Source: Patescibacteria group bacterium
GTDB lineage: Bacteria > Patescibacteriota > Patescibacteriia > Patescibacteriales > WJLG01
Assembly: GCA_028716485.1 (NCBI GenBank)
Contig: JAQUPS010000004.1
Location: 37,179 to 81,193 of the forward strand
Length of the DNA: 44,015 nucleotides
Direction: 5' to 3'
Made by a program: the position numbers and the translations under genes. Under the pieces are notes generated by a model. It was given only the letters and a program-made list of their open reading frames with translations. It did no database searches and was not told where the DNA came from. Positions within the stretch are counted from its first letter, which is position 1. Each line of letters starts with the position of its first letter. Positions 1 through 9,300 of the stretch are shown here, piece after piece.

Positions 1-1209
1 TTATTCGAAGAAAGCTATGGCGCCTTGATCGGCAATAAAGTCAGAACCGCCCTGACGATTCTTGGCATTGTCATCGGTATCGGTTCGGTTATCGCTCTGG
101 TGGCGATCGGCCAAGGCTCGCAGAATTCCATCCAAGCCAGTATCCAATCGATCGGTTCTAATTTACTTATCGTCACTCCGGGAGTCCAGCGCAATTTCGG
201 CGCCGGAGTTTCCGCCGGCCGCGGCAGCGCTCAAACGCTTACCCAGGCCGATGCCGATGCGATCAAGGCGCAAATCACCCAGGCTGTTGGCGTTTCACCC
301 GAACTGTCCCGCCGCTATCAGGTGACGGCCAAAGGCACGAATACCAACACTTCTGTTCTTGGATCAAATGCCGATTACGCGGTGGTACACAATATCAGCA
401 TGGACTCCGGATCTTTTATCAACGATCAGATGATCGCTTCGGATGCCAAAGTGGCGGTGCTCGGCCCGACCGCCAGAGATGATTTATTCGGCGCCGGCGC
501 CAATGCTGTCGGCCAATCAATCAGGATCAATCAGATAATTTTCAAAGTCGTGGGCATCACCGTTGCCAAAGGCGGCACCGGTTTTAATAATCCGGATAAT
601 AATATTTATATTCCCATCTCCACGGATCAGCATTTTTTGGCTGGCGCCAGCTATGTTTCCCAGATCAGCGTCGAGGCGGACAATGCCGATGATATGAGCG
701 CCGTGCAGCAGGAAATTACCAATTTGCTTTTGCAGCGGCACAAGATTTCCGACCCGGCCGCCGCTGATTTCACTGTCTTGAATCAATCGGATATCGTTTC
801 CGCCGCGTCCGGGGTTACCAATACTTTAACCGCGCTGCTGGCTTCGATCGCCGGAATCTCTTTGGTGGTCGGCGGCATCGGCATTATGAATATGATGCTG
901 ACGACAGTGACGGAACGCACTCGGGAAATCGGCCTGCGCAAGGCAATCGGCGCCACAGGAAGCAATATCAATTCTCAATTTTTGACTGAGGCGGTGATGC
1001 TGACTTTTTCCGGCGGGCTGTTGGGAATAATTTTGGGCTGGATTATTTCTTTGCTAGTGACAAAGTTCGCCGGCATTGCTGCGGCCATTTCCTTTTCCTC
1101 GGTTATTCTCGCTTTTGGCGTTTCGGCGGCGATCGGCCTGATTTTCGGCTATTATCCGGCGCGCCGGGCGTCCAAATTAAATCCGATCGAAGCATTGAGA
1201 TTCGAGTAG
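1..1209 (+). CDS. ABC transporter permease, MacB/FtsX-type (5' end outside window)
   Basis: Open frame from base 1 (LFEESYGALIGNKVRTALTILGIVIGIGSVIAL...), C-terminal GGIGIMNMMLTTVTERTREIGLRKAIGAT typical of MacB-like permeases. Confidence 0.93.
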   Translation, partial: LFEESYGALIGNKVRTALTILGIVIGIGSVIALVAIGQGSQNSIQASIQSIGSNLLIVTPGVQRNFGAGVSAGRGSAQTLTQADADAIKAQITQAVGVSPELSRRYQVTAKGTNTNTSVLGSNADYAVVHNISMDSGSFINDQMIASDAKVAVLGPTARDDLFGAGANAVGQSIRINQIIFKVVGITVAKGGTGFNNPDNNIYIPISTDQHFLAGASYVSQISVEADNADDMSAVQQEITNLLLQRHKISDPAAADFTVLNQSDIVSAASGVTNTLTALLASIAGISLVVGGIGIMNMMLTTVTERTREIGLRKAIGATGSNINSQFLTEAVMLTFSGGLLGIILGWIISLLVTKFAGIAAAISFSSVILAFGVSAAIGLIFGYYPARRASKLNPIEALRFE

Positions 1210-1262
1210 TTTTATTTTGCCGGCATTACCCGGCGCATTATTTATTCAACTAAAAATAATCT

Positions 1263-1345
1263 AATTGTTAAATTGCTAAATTGTTACATTGTTAAAGTTA
1301 TTATCATCGTTGCGCAACAATGTGACAGTTTAACAATTTAGCAAT
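1263..1345. repeat. Hairpin with octamer-repeat arms (attgttaa attgctaa attgttac attgttaa / aacaatgt gacagttt aacaattt agcaat)
   Basis: Period-8 units on the left arm, inverted on the right arm, in the intergenic space. Confidence 0.7.
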
Positions 1346-1358
1346 AATAATCAATTTT

Positions 1359-1853
1359 ATGAAAAAACACACTATCATCTTAATCATCGCGATCTTAGTT
1401 GCGGGCGGCGGCGGTTTTTTCGGCGGGATGCAATATCAAAAGCAGACTGCGATAAAATCAGTTGCCAGTTCGGCGGCCGGAACTAATCGCGGAAATTTCG
1501 CTGGCACCCGCACTGGCGGTCGAACCGGCGCCAATGGCGGAGGATTTGCCAACGGCAGCATCCTTTCCAAGTCTGATACGAGCCTGACGATTAAATTGTC
1601 CGCTGGCGGATCGGAAATTGTTTTCTTGGCGCCCAGCACGCAGATTATGAAATCGGCGACAACCACGATTGCCGCTTTGAATGTCGGCGATAACGTGATG
1701 GTTACCGGTACGGCCAATTCCGACGGCAGTCTGACGGCCAAAACCGTGCAGGCGGGAGATTTCCGTTTTGGCGGCGCCCGGTCGGCTGGAACCGGCCAGG
1801 GTCAAGGCGGACAGGGAACTGCAACTCAAACCCCGCCGGCGCAAGGCCAATAA
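1359..1853 (+). CDS. Membrane-anchored Gly-rich protein with DUF5666-like OB domain
   Basis: N-terminal TM segment; DTSLTIKLSAGGSEIVFLAPSTQIMKSATTTIAALNVGDNVMVTGTANSDGSLTAKTV. Confidence 0.6.
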   Translation: MKKHTIILIIAILVAGGGGFFGGMQYQKQTAIKSVASSAAGTNRGNFAGTRTGGRTGANGGGFANGSILSKSDTSLTIKLSAGGSEIVFLAPSTQIMKSATTTIAALNVGDNVMVTGTANSDGSLTAKTVQAGDFRFGGARSAGTGQGQGGQGTATQTPPAQGQ

Positions 1854-1867
1854 AATAAATATTTATT

Positions 1868-1898
1868 AAAGTCCCGCTTTGATTGGCAGGACTTTTTT
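1868..1898 (+). terminator. Rho-independent terminator
   Basis: AAAGTCC...GGACTTTTTT. Confidence 0.65.
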
Positions 1899-1968
1899 GT
1901 TATCAAGCGAAGCGAGCGATGATAATCATTTATTTGAAAATTAATCAGATAAGTGATAAGCTGGGTTT

Positions 1969-2128
1969 GGGATTGTCGCCGAATGCTCTTTCTGGCAGAA
2001 TTTTTATAATTTTGAGGAAATTTATTTCAAAATTTTTCAGGTAATACGGTTGTATCAGCTGAAAAATTTTCAAATAAATTTACCAAAATTTGAGAATTAT
2101 GACGAAAACGGCATTCGGCGACAGTCCC
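1969..2128. repeat. About 160 bp imperfect palindrome upstream of rlmH
   Basis: Outer arms GGGATTGTCGCCGAATGC / GCATTCGGCGACAGTCCC; inner arms AAAATTTTTCAG / CTGAAAAATTTT and AAATTTATTT / AAATAAATTT. Confidence 0.85.
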
Positions 2129-2132
2129 TAAT

Positions 2133-2594
2133 ATGTTGGAAATCATCGTTTTAGCCATCGGCAAAATAAAGAATGAATTTTTCGCCAACGCGATTACCGA
2201 ATATTCAACGCGTCTTAAACCTTATGCGGCGATAAAAATCCAGGAATTGGCCCCCGAGTCTTTTAATGATTCAAGCCGCGATAAAGCCAAGCGCGCGGAA
2301 GGGGAGAGGATTTCGCGCGCCCTGGAAAAATATTCCGGCGCGGAAATATATTTGTTGCATGAGCGCGGCAAAGAGCTGGACTCGCTGAAATTTTCGGAAA
2401 AAATGGCAAGCGCGAACGGAAAGATTATTTTTGTCATTGCCGGCGCTTTGGGCTTTGACGAGGATGTCTTAAAAAAATATAATCAGCTTTCTTTGTCAAA
2501 AATGACCTTTCCGCACGAAATGGCGCGGCTGATTTTATTGGAGCAGATTTACCGCGCCGCGACGATTATCAAAGGCAAAACTTATCATTACTGA
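2133..2594 (+). CDS. rlmH: 23S rRNA (pseudouridine1915-N3)-methyltransferase RlmH
   Basis: LHERGKELDS..., FVIAGALGF, LSLSKMTFPHEMARLILLEQIYRAATIIKGKTYHY. Confidence 0.95.
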   Translation: MLEIIVLAIGKIKNEFFANAITEYSTRLKPYAAIKIQELAPESFNDSSRDKAKRAEGERISRALEKYSGAEIYLLHERGKELDSLKFSEKMASANGKIIFVIAGALGFDEDVLKKYNQLSLSKMTFPHEMARLILLEQIYRAATIIKGKTYHY

Positions 2595-2595
2595 T

Positions 2596-3084
2596 ATGAA
2601 ATTTAAGATTTCCGAGCATAATATCTTTCTCGCGAGCATCCTGCTCAAAGGCTTGAATGGCGTTGCCGAGATAGTCGGCGGCCTGTTGATCATCGCTTTT
2701 CGACCGGCAACCGTCATCAGTTTGGTAGATTTTTTAACCCAAAATGAAATCAGTGAAGACCCCCGCGATATTATTGCCAATTATTTAATCCACTCTTTCC
2801 AAAACTATTCCCCGGGCTTGCAGTTTTTTTGGTCAGCCTATTTTTTAATTCATGGCCTGATAAAAGTTTTTCTGGTGGTTGCGCTGCTCGGCCACCGGCT
2901 CTGGGCATATCCCGCGGCAATTTCTGTCTTTGCTTTGTTTATTGTTTATCAACTCTATCGTTTTTCGTTCGGCCACTCGCCGTTTTTGATTATTTTGTCA
3001 TTGTTTGATATTTTTGTGATAATTATGACTTATTTGGAATATCAAAGAATAAGGAAGCCTCTGTCGGCCACAGAAAATAGTTAA
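2596..3084 (+). CDS. DUF2127-like membrane protein
   Basis: Hydrophobic helices; pattern FLASILLKGLNGVAEIVGGLLI...LIHGLIKVFLVVALL. Confidence 0.7.
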   Translation: MKFKISEHNIFLASILLKGLNGVAEIVGGLLIIAFRPATVISLVDFLTQNEISEDPRDIIANYLIHSFQNYSPGLQFFWSAYFLIHGLIKVFLVVALLGHRLWAYPAAISVFALFIVYQLYRFSFGHSPFLIILSLFDIFVIIMTYLEYQRIRKPLSATENS

Positions 3085-3087
3085 CCA

Positions 3088-3116
3088 TTGACTTTTTTAT
3101 TGGTTTGTGATATATT
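3088..3116 (+). promoter_or_regulatory. Sigma70-like promoter
   Basis: TTGACT - 17 nt - TATATT. Confidence 0.75.
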
Positions 3117-3173
3117 ACTATGATTAGTTGTTATTTGAAATTTATCATATAAACCAACAAAAAAGGAGTTCTT

Positions 3174-3515
3174 GTGCGCCAAGAATCAACTTTTGAGCCT
3201 GGAGTAATGAGACAGCTCGAGATTCAAGGGAAAAGAATCTCTCTCAATACAAGCTGGCAAGAAATTCCGGTTGGCATGGTTGCGGTTTTCTGCCGCAAGA
3301 CATGGGAAAATTGCCAGGGCGTCAGCCTATCGGTTGCATATACGGAAGAAGCCTTTGAAAGCCTTAAAGAAAATAATTCAGAAGCGGTTTACCTTCTTCC
3401 CCGTAAAATTCCTTTGTTTTTTCAAAAAAAGGAAGAAGAGCCGGTGATTGTATCCGAACCTATTCGGAGAAAGAAAAGAGTTCCGGCTTTCCGCAACCTT
3501 TGCGCGATTATTTAA
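3174..3515 (+). CDS. Hypothetical protein, GTG start
   Basis: AAAAGGAG Shine-Dalgarno, upstream promoter, downstream terminator. Confidence 0.75.
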   Translation: MRQESTFEPGVMRQLEIQGKRISLNTSWQEIPVGMVAVFCRKTWENCQGVSLSVAYTEEAFESLKENNSEAVYLLPRKIPLFFQKKEEEPVIVSEPIRRKKRVPAFRNLCAII

Positions 3516-3520
3516 TCATT

Positions 3521-3560
3521 GCCCCTTCTACTGTTTAACGACGGTGGCGGGGCTTTTTTT
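3521..3560 (+). terminator. Rho-independent terminator
   Basis: GCCCC...GGGGCTTTTTTT. Confidence 0.8.
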
Positions 3561-3618
3561 ATTGGGCAAACGCCCTTGAATTTCCATTTTCCCCACTTTT
3601 TGCTAAAATAGAGGTGTT

Positions 3619-4098
3619 ATGCCGGATAAGATATTTCAAGCTTTTTTGGAATCGCCGGTCGGCGTTTTAAAGATTGAAGCGAGCAAGGATAAAATTTTAT
3701 CAGTCCTATTCGCCGATACTAAAAAGAAAAACGGCCGCCAGCCGCCAATACTCAAAAATTGCCTCAAGCAATTGAAAGAATATTTTTATCAGGGAAGAAA
3801 AAAATTCGCCTTAGCTTTGGAATTTAACGGCACGCCTTGGCAGAAGAAAGTCTGGCAGGAACTGTCTGAAATCCCTTTTGGCAAAACTTCCTCTTACGCG
3901 GAACTGGCGGAAAAGCTGGGCGGAAAAAAATTAGCGCGCGCGGTCGCCTCGGCTTGCGCCCAGAATAAAATCCTCTTTATCGTGCCTTGCCACCGGATCA
4001 TCGGTTCCACCGGCGCCCCGACCGGTTATCGCGGCGGCTTGAAACACAAGAAATGGCTATTGGATTTTGAAAATAGTTATAAAGTAATAAAGTCATAA
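3619..4098 (+). CDS. ogt: Methylated-DNA--[protein]-cysteine S-methyltransferase
   Basis: FLIVPCHRII-like motif (LFIVPCHRIIGSTGAPTGYRGGLKHKKWLL). Confidence 0.93.
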   Translation: MPDKIFQAFLESPVGVLKIEASKDKILSVLFADTKKKNGRQPPILKNCLKQLKEYFYQGRKKFALALEFNGTPWQKKVWQELSEIPFGKTSSYAELAEKLGGKKLARAVASACAQNKILFIVPCHRIIGSTGAPTGYRGGLKHKKWLLDFENSYKVIKS

Positions 4099-4187
4099 AG
4101 TTATAAAGTTGAAAGTTATTATTTATAAAGCCGCCTACTCACCGGCTTCATACTTCATAACTTTAAAAACTTTTAACTTTATAACTG
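4080..4187. repeat. Hairpin with octamer-repeat arms (ataaagtN)
   Basis: ataaagta ataaagtc ataaagtt ataaagtt on the left; acttcataactttaaaaacttttaactttataac on the right. Confidence 0.7.
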
Positions 4188-4197
4188 ATGTAAATTT

Positions 4198-4986
4198 ATG
4201 GAACAAGAAAATTGTTCTCATCACGGCAAGTTCAAGATGATTGTCGTCTTGGTACTTGTGCTGGGCGCTGTCGCCCTGGGAGTTTTGGCGATTTTGCGCG
4301 ACAAGATCATGCAGAACGACCAATATCAATTTTCGGTAACGGCGCAGGGCAAAGTTACGGCGCCGCCGGATATCGCCACGACCGATTTTAGCGTGCAATC
4401 CGCCATCAGCAAAAATATCGGCGATATCGTCAAAGACGGCAACACCAAGATGAATGCCATAATCGCCGCCTTAACCGCCTTAAAAATTGATAAAGCGGAC
4501 ATTCAAACGACTCAATACCAGCTTAATCCGATCTATAACTACCCCGTTATTTTTAGCGGCAGCAACGGCAACAACAGTAATCAAACCGTTTTGCAAGGTT
4601 ATCAGCTGACGGAAGGAATTACTGTCAAAATCAGAAACTTAAATATCGTCGGCGACGCGATCCAGGCGGCAATCTCGGCTGGCGCCAACCAAACCGGAGG
4701 CGTGTCGTTTACGATTGATGACCAGGATAAATTAAAAGGCGAGGCTCGCGCCGATGCGATCGCCAAGGCCGTGCAAAAAGCCGATGATATTGCCAAGCAA
4801 TCCGGATTGAAATTGGGCAAGCTGATCAATGTTTCGGAAAACGTCAGCCCGATACCGTATTACGCGAATAGTCTTGATATGAAAGCTTTGGGAGGCGGTA
4901 TAGCTGCCAGCGCGCCGACGCCATCAATCCAGAGCGGTTCGCTGGAAATCACCGACGACGTAATCCTGACTTATAAGGTGAAGTAA
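4198..4986 (+). CDS. SIMPL domain-containing (DUF541) exported protein
   Basis: VTAQGKVTAPPDIATTDFSVQSAISKNIGDIVKDGNTKMNAIIAAL; AIAKAVQKADDIAKQSGLKLGKLINVSE. Confidence 0.88.
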   Translation: MEQENCSHHGKFKMIVVLVLVLGAVALGVLAILRDKIMQNDQYQFSVTAQGKVTAPPDIATTDFSVQSAISKNIGDIVKDGNTKMNAIIAALTALKIDKADIQTTQYQLNPIYNYPVIFSGSNGNNSNQTVLQGYQLTEGITVKIRNLNIVGDAIQAAISAGANQTGGVSFTIDDQDKLKGEARADAIAKAVQKADDIAKQSGLKLGKLINVSENVSPIPYYANSLDMKALGGGIAASAPTPSIQSGSLEITDDVILTYKVK

Positions 4987-5006
4987 AGATTCTCAGCTCA
5001 AATTAA

Positions 5007-5037
5007 AAAGGCCTTTCTTTCGAGAGGCCTTTTTTTA
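5007..5037 (+). terminator. Rho-independent terminator
   Basis: AAAAGGCC...GGCCTTTTTTT. Confidence 0.8.
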
Positions 5038-5066
5038 TTAGATAGTGTAACTTGATACTATATTTT

Positions 5067-5091
5067 GTCACTTTTTTAGAAAAAAGTGGCA
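5067..5091. repeat. Short hairpin (g)tcacttttttagaaaaaagtggc, recurs at 32852 and 37876
   Basis: Near-identical palindromes at three places in the window. Confidence 0.75.
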
Positions 5092-5098
5092 AAAGTTT

Positions 5099-7384
5099 TT
5101 AATCTCGGTAAATTCTCAAACTATTTCCGATGACCGTAATGTCCGAAAGGATCATGGCAAAGGCGGCGACGATCGGATTAGCGATGCCGAGGATGGCCAG
5201 CGGGATAGCGATGACGTTATAGAAAAAAGCCCAGAAAAGATTTTGTCTAATGATGCCGAAAGTTTTGCGCGCCAATCTGATCGCCTCGACGATTTTGATC
5301 GGCTCGTTTTTCATAATAATTATATTGCCGGCTTCTTTAGCTATATCCGCGCCCGCGCCCATGGCGATACCCAAATCGGCCTGCACTAAGGACGGCGCGT
5401 CATTGATGCCGTCGCCGGCAAAGACCACTCTTTTGCCAGTGTCTTGCAGTTCTTTAACTTTTTGCTGTTTTTCCGCCGGCAGAATTTCCGCGAAAAAATT
5501 ATCCACAGATAGAAGCGAAGCGGTGTAATGCACGGCCGCCTCGCGGTCGCCGGAAATGATAATCGATTCGATTTTCATCTTTTTCAGGTTCCAAACCGCT
5601 TCTTCGGCGGTTTTTTTCAATTCATCGCGCAGGACGAATGCGCCGATAACTTGTTCGGCTTGCGCCAGAAATAATAAGCTGCCGCCCTCTTCAGATTTTT
5701 CCTGGCTGATTTTTTCCGCCCAAGCGGCGTTAATTTTATTTTCCGCCAATATTCTCCGGTTGCCCAGGAAATATTTTTGTCCGTCTATTTCGCCGCCAAT
5801 GCCGCGGCCGGGAAATTCAGCAAAGTTTTTAACTGCTGGATTCTGGACGCGGGGAATATCGGTTGGCATTTTATCCAAAGCTGGCAATGGTCCGCCGGCG
5901 CGCAGCGGAAAATCAGAAGCTCCTTCTTTATTAAGAATATAAAGTTGCTGTTCGCCGTTGGCAAAGTCGGCCACGGCGCGAGACAAGGGATGATTCGAGC
6001 CTTGCGCCAGCCGAGCCGCAATCGCCAAGACTTCATCTTGGGAAAAATTTTCCGCCGCGATTATTTCCGCAAGCTTCGGCTCGCCCAAAGTCAATGTGCC
6101 GGTTTTGTCGAACACCACCGTATCGATTCTTTTGGCTTTCTCGAAACTCTCGCCATTCTTGATTAAAATTCCTTTTTTGGCGCCCACCGAGGTGCCGACC
6201 ATCACCGCGATCGGCGTGGCCAAGCCCAGGGCGCAAGGGCAGGCGATAATCAAGACCGTCACCGCGTTGATAATGGCAATGGAAAAATCATGGCTGTAAA
6301 TCAGCCAGCCGATAAAAGTCAGAATGGCCACGCCGATTACCGCCGGCACAAAAATTCCGGAAATCGTGTCGGCTAATTTCTGTACCGGCGCCTTGAAACT
6401 TTGCGCTTCTTCCACTGTTTTGATGATCTTGGCCAAGACCGTATTTTCCCCTGTCTGGGTAATTTTTATTTTCAATTGCCCGTCTTTATTGATAGTTCCG
6501 CCAAAAACATTTTCACCAACGCTTTTAGCAACCGGCAAACCTTCGCCGGTGAGCATTGATTCGTCGATGTCGGATTGGCCTTCAATAATAATTCCATCCA
6601 GCGGAATTTTTTCGCCCGGTCTGACTAAAGCTATCTCGCCGATTTTCACCTCCTCGATATTTTTTTCTATTATTTTTCCTTGATCGTCAATTATCATCGC
6701 TTTCTTTACCCCTAGTTCCATCAATTTTTTCATCGCGTCCGAAGCGCGGCCGGAAGTCTTGGCTTCCAGATATTTCCCCAGCAAAATCAGCGCGGCAATG
6801 GCGGCGGCTGATTCAAAATACATCGGCCGCCCGGCAAAAACCGCCCATAAGCTGTAAAAAAACGCTGTCAGCGTGCCCAAAGAAATCAGCGAGTCCATAT
6901 TGAATTGCCCGCGGATGATCTGCTTGCCGGCGCTCTTATGGAATTGCCAGCCGAAAATAAAAACGACCGAAGCGGCTAAAATAATCTGCGTCCAGTCGGT
7001 ATTGGAAATATTCATCACGCTGCCGCCAATCTGCCATTGCCAAATCATTCGCGCCAGCAAAGGGGCGGTGAAGATGATTGCCAGGACTAATTTAACAGTC
7101 AGCCAGTTGCTGATTTTTACCACATGCTCATGCTCTCCGGCTTCATGTTTCATCTGTCCCTCGTGGCTCATCGGCATTTTGTCTAAAACCTGGTAACCGG
7201 TTTTTTTGACTACTTCTTTTATTTTGTCGAGCCCGATTTTGGCCTCGTCGTATTCGACATAGGCTTTGCCGTTGGCATAATTGACGTCAGCCGAGATAAT
7301 TCCCGCCTGCCGTTTCAAATTTCGGCCAATGTTCATCGCGCAAGAAGCGCAGTCCATCCCGCCGATGTTTAGTGAAACTTTCAT
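5099..7384 (-). CDS. copA: Heavy-metal translocating P-type ATPase, copper type
   Basis: N-terminal [17 protein letters not shown] motif [29 protein letters not shown]. Confidence 0.95.
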   Translation of the reverse strand: MKVSLNIGGMDCASCAMNIGRNLKRQAGIISADVNYANGKAYVEYDEAKIGLDKIKEVVKKTGYQVLDKMPMSHEGQMKHEAGEHEHVVKISNWLTVKLVLAIIFTAPLLARMIWQWQIGGSVMNISNTDWTQIILAASVVFIFGWQFHKSAGKQIIRGQFNMDSLISLGTLTAFFYSLWAVFAGRPMYFESAAAIAALILLGKYLEAKTSGRASDAMKKLMELGVKKAMIIDDQGKIIEKNIEEVKIGEIALVRPGEKIPLDGIIIEGQSDIDESMLTGEGLPVAKSVGENVFGGTINKDGQLKIKITQTGENTVLAKIIKTVEEAQSFKAPVQKLADTISGIFVPAVIGVAILTFIGWLIYSHDFSIAIINAVTVLIIACPCALGLATPIAVMVGTSVGAKKGILIKNGESFEKAKRIDTVVFDKTGTLTLGEPKLAEIIAAENFSQDEVLAIAARLAQGSNHPLSRAVADFANGEQQLYILNKEGASDFPLRAGGPLPALDKMPTDIPRVQNPAVKNFAEFPGRGIGGEIDGQKYFLGNRRILAENKINAAWAEKISQEKSEEGGSLLFLAQAEQVIGAFVLRDELKKTAEEAVWNLKKMKIESIIISGDREAAVHYTASLLSVDNFFAEILPAEKQQKVKELQDTGKRVVFAGDGINDAPSLVQADLGIAMGAGADIAKEAGNIIIMKNEPIKIVEAIRLARKTFGIIRQNLFWAFFYNVIAIPLAILGIANPIVAAFAMILSDITVIGNSLRIYRD

Positions 7385-7422
7385 ATAATTACAAATAATT
7401 TTTAATTTTTCACTTTTAACTT

Positions 7423-8781
7423 TTAATTGATGATGAATTTCCCCCAGACCATCCTCATTCCGCAGGAAAATTTTATTTCGCTGGCGCCGGCGGCCGGAGT
7501 GAAATCGATAATCGTATCGCCGGAAATTAGATTTTTTTGGATTTGCTCCGAGCCGTTATAAAGAATGATCGCGTCGGTGCAGCCGGTTGGGCGGGGATGA
7601 TGGATTATCCAATGCACGGGCGCGCCCTTCTTAATATATATGGCGTTGGGCTGATAACCTGAATAGCCGACGGTCATTTCCGCGGTTTGCGCTGAAGTCG
7701 GCTGGCTGGTTTCTACCGGTGTTGGCGAAGTTTTGGCCGCGGCCGATCCTAGCAAGCCAAAATTGCTTAAGGCGCGGCCGAAAGTGAAGAGACCGAGAAT
7801 TATTACTATTATACCAGAAATTTTTAACAGCTGTTTCATCCGGCTCGCGGTTAACAAAGAAACAAAACTGCCAAAGCCGAACAAGAGGGGAATGGTGCCG
7901 AGCGAATAAACCGCCATTGACAAAGCGCCGGATAGCCAGCTGCCGGTCGATAAAGCGTAAAGCTGCATGGCTTGCAGCGGCCCGCAAGGCATAAAGCCGG
8001 TCAATAGGCCGATGACGAACGGCCCTTTCGGTTCGCGTTCGCGGCGATTTTTGAAAATTATTTTGGCGATGAATTCCGGCGTCTGCAGCTTTATCTTATC
8101 CAGCCATTTGATTTCCGTGGCCAACCCCAGCCCCATCAAAACCATAAAAGTTCCGGCCAGCAGTAACAGCGTTCCGGAAAAATTAGGATTAACCCCGAAG
8201 AATGATCCAAAACCTCCGAGGATGCCGCCAATAATAGTGTAAGAGATAAATCTGCCCAAATTATATTGAATATGCAGCCGATAATTTTTAACTTTCCTGC
8301 CTGCCGGCAGGCAAGGTAATTTTTCATTTTTAATCGCCGTAGTTGAATATGCCATGATGAATCCGCCGCACATCCCGACGCAGTGGAAGCTGGCCAATAA
8401 GCCGATCAGGAAAATTAATCCCAAACTAATATTTTTATCGTTCAAGCCGGCCATTATTTCCCAGCCGCCCAAGATTTGAATGAGAAAATAGCCGGCAACA
8501 AAAATCACCACGAAAATTCCGGCCCAAATCCAGCTTTGATTGAATGGTTTTTTGCCGGTCGCGGTAATATCCAAAAGCTCCGGAGTATAGCCCAGCTCTT
8601 TTATTTTGCTGAAAATTTTATCCAAGTCCGTAACCGTTTCATCATACTTAACTCCGGCTCGATTGGTTTGAAAATCGACAATTATTTTTTTGACTCCGGG
8701 CATGCCGCCTATTTCAGCCTCCACCAGCGTTTTGCAGGACGAGCAATGCAAACCGGAGATATTGAAAGTGACTTTATTCAT
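7423..8781 (-). CDS. HMA domain - TauE/SafE (DsbD-like) membrane domain - C-terminal cupredoxin-like domain fusion
   Basis: [15 protein letters not shown] (HMA); [15 protein letters not shown]...[21 protein letters not shown]-terminal [14 protein letters not shown]...[15 protein letters not shown]. Confidence 0.88.
   Translation of the reverse strand: MNKVTFNISGLHCSSCKTLVEAEIGGMPGVKKIIVDFQTNRAGVKYDETVTDLDKIFSKIKELGYTPELLDITATGKKPFNQSWIWAGIFVVIFVAGYFLIQILGGWEIMAGLNDKNISLGLIFLIGLLASFHCVGMCGGFIMAYSTTAIKNEKLPCLPAGRKVKNYRLHIQYNLGRFISYTIIGGILGGFGSFFGVNPNFSGTLLLLAGTFMVLMGLGLATEIKWLDKIKLQTPEFIAKIIFKNRREREPKGPFVIGLLTGFMPCGPLQAMQLYALSTGSWLSGALSMAVYSLGTIPLLFGFGSFVSLLTASRMKQLLKISGIIVIILGLFTFGRALSNFGLLGSAAAKTSPTPVETSQPTSAQTAEMTVGYSGYQPNAIYIKKGAPVHWIIHHPRPTGCTDAIILYNGSEQIQKNLISGDTIIDFTPAAGASEIKFSCGMRMVWGKFIIN
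8295..8314. repeat. cctgcctgccggcaggcaag palindrome inside CDS
   Basis: Same palindrome as 18469-18488; encodes LPCLPAGR in frame. Confidence 0.85.
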
Positions 8782-8792
8782 ATTTTATATTT

Positions 8793-8836
8793 TTGTCATC
8801 CCGAGCCCTGTCGAGGCGCGTTTGGTCGGAATGACA
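8793..8836. repeat. Palindromic repeat ttgtcatcccgagc...tcggaatgacaa
   Basis: Inverted ends TTGTCATCCCGA / TCGGAATGACAA. Confidence 0.8.
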
Positions 8837-8840
8837 AATA

Positions 8841-9113
8841 TTATTTATTCGCCAGTTTGCTTACTCGTAAAATTTCTTCCACCATCTTAGCTTTGACCTT
8901 CTCGTTTTTCGAGGCCATCGCGTTCTTAAAACAAGTATGCAGATGATTTTCCATCAGCGCTTGATGTGCCGCTTTCAACAGTCCAGTGACCGCCAGATTC
9001 TGTTGCATGATATCGATGCAATAATCGCCATGCTCCGTCATCTTGATAACGCGCGTCAAAAGGGAATTGGCCTTTTTTAAGCCGATTAAAATTTTTTCTC
9101 TTTTCTCGTTCAT
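8841..9113 (-). CDS. csoR: CsoR/DUF156-family copper-sensing repressor
   Basis: GDYCIDIMQQNLAVTGLLKAAHQALMENHLHTC: Cys-His-Cys copper-site pattern; next to SafE and CopA. Confidence 0.9.
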   Translation of the reverse strand: MNEKREKILIGLKKANSLLTRVIKMTEHGDYCIDIMQQNLAVTGLLKAAHQALMENHLHTCFKNAMASKNEKVKAKMVEEILRVSKLANK

Positions 9114-9128
9114 AGAATTTATGATAAA

Positions 9129-9163
9129 TAATTTGTAATTTTTAATTCGCAATTCTTTATTTC
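9129..9163. repeat. Heptamer array taatttg taatttt taattcg caattct ttatttc
   Basis: Five consecutive 7-nt units between csoR start and operator. Confidence 0.6.
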
Positions 9164-9167
9164 CGTT

Positions 9168-9186
9168 ATACCTGGGGTGGGGGTAT
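9168..9186. promoter_or_regulatory. Predicted CsoR operator
   Basis: ATACCTGGGGTGGGGGTAT, G-tract flanked by ATACC/GGTAT arms, just downstream of the -10 of the csoR promoter. Confidence 0.65.
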
Positions 9187-9192
9187 GACCTA

Positions 9193-9221
9193 ATCATAAA
9201 CCCGATTAAAAGATTAGTCAA
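9193..9221 (-). promoter_or_regulatory. Sigma70-like promoter for csoR-safE-copA
   Basis: On minus strand TTGACT - 17 nt - TATGAT. Confidence 0.7.
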
Positions 9222-9300
9222 GAGCCTAATTCTATTTTTGCTTGACTTGTAAGATTTTATGTGGTTTAATTAGTGTTTCTAATAAATTAATTAAAATTTT

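Noticed and set aside
9114-9221. Longer N-terminus for CsoR (MTNLLIGFMIRSYPHPRYNGNKELRIKNYKL...)
   Set aside because: This stretch is the promoter, operator and heptamer array read as protein; the conserved family start is MNEKREKI at 9113.
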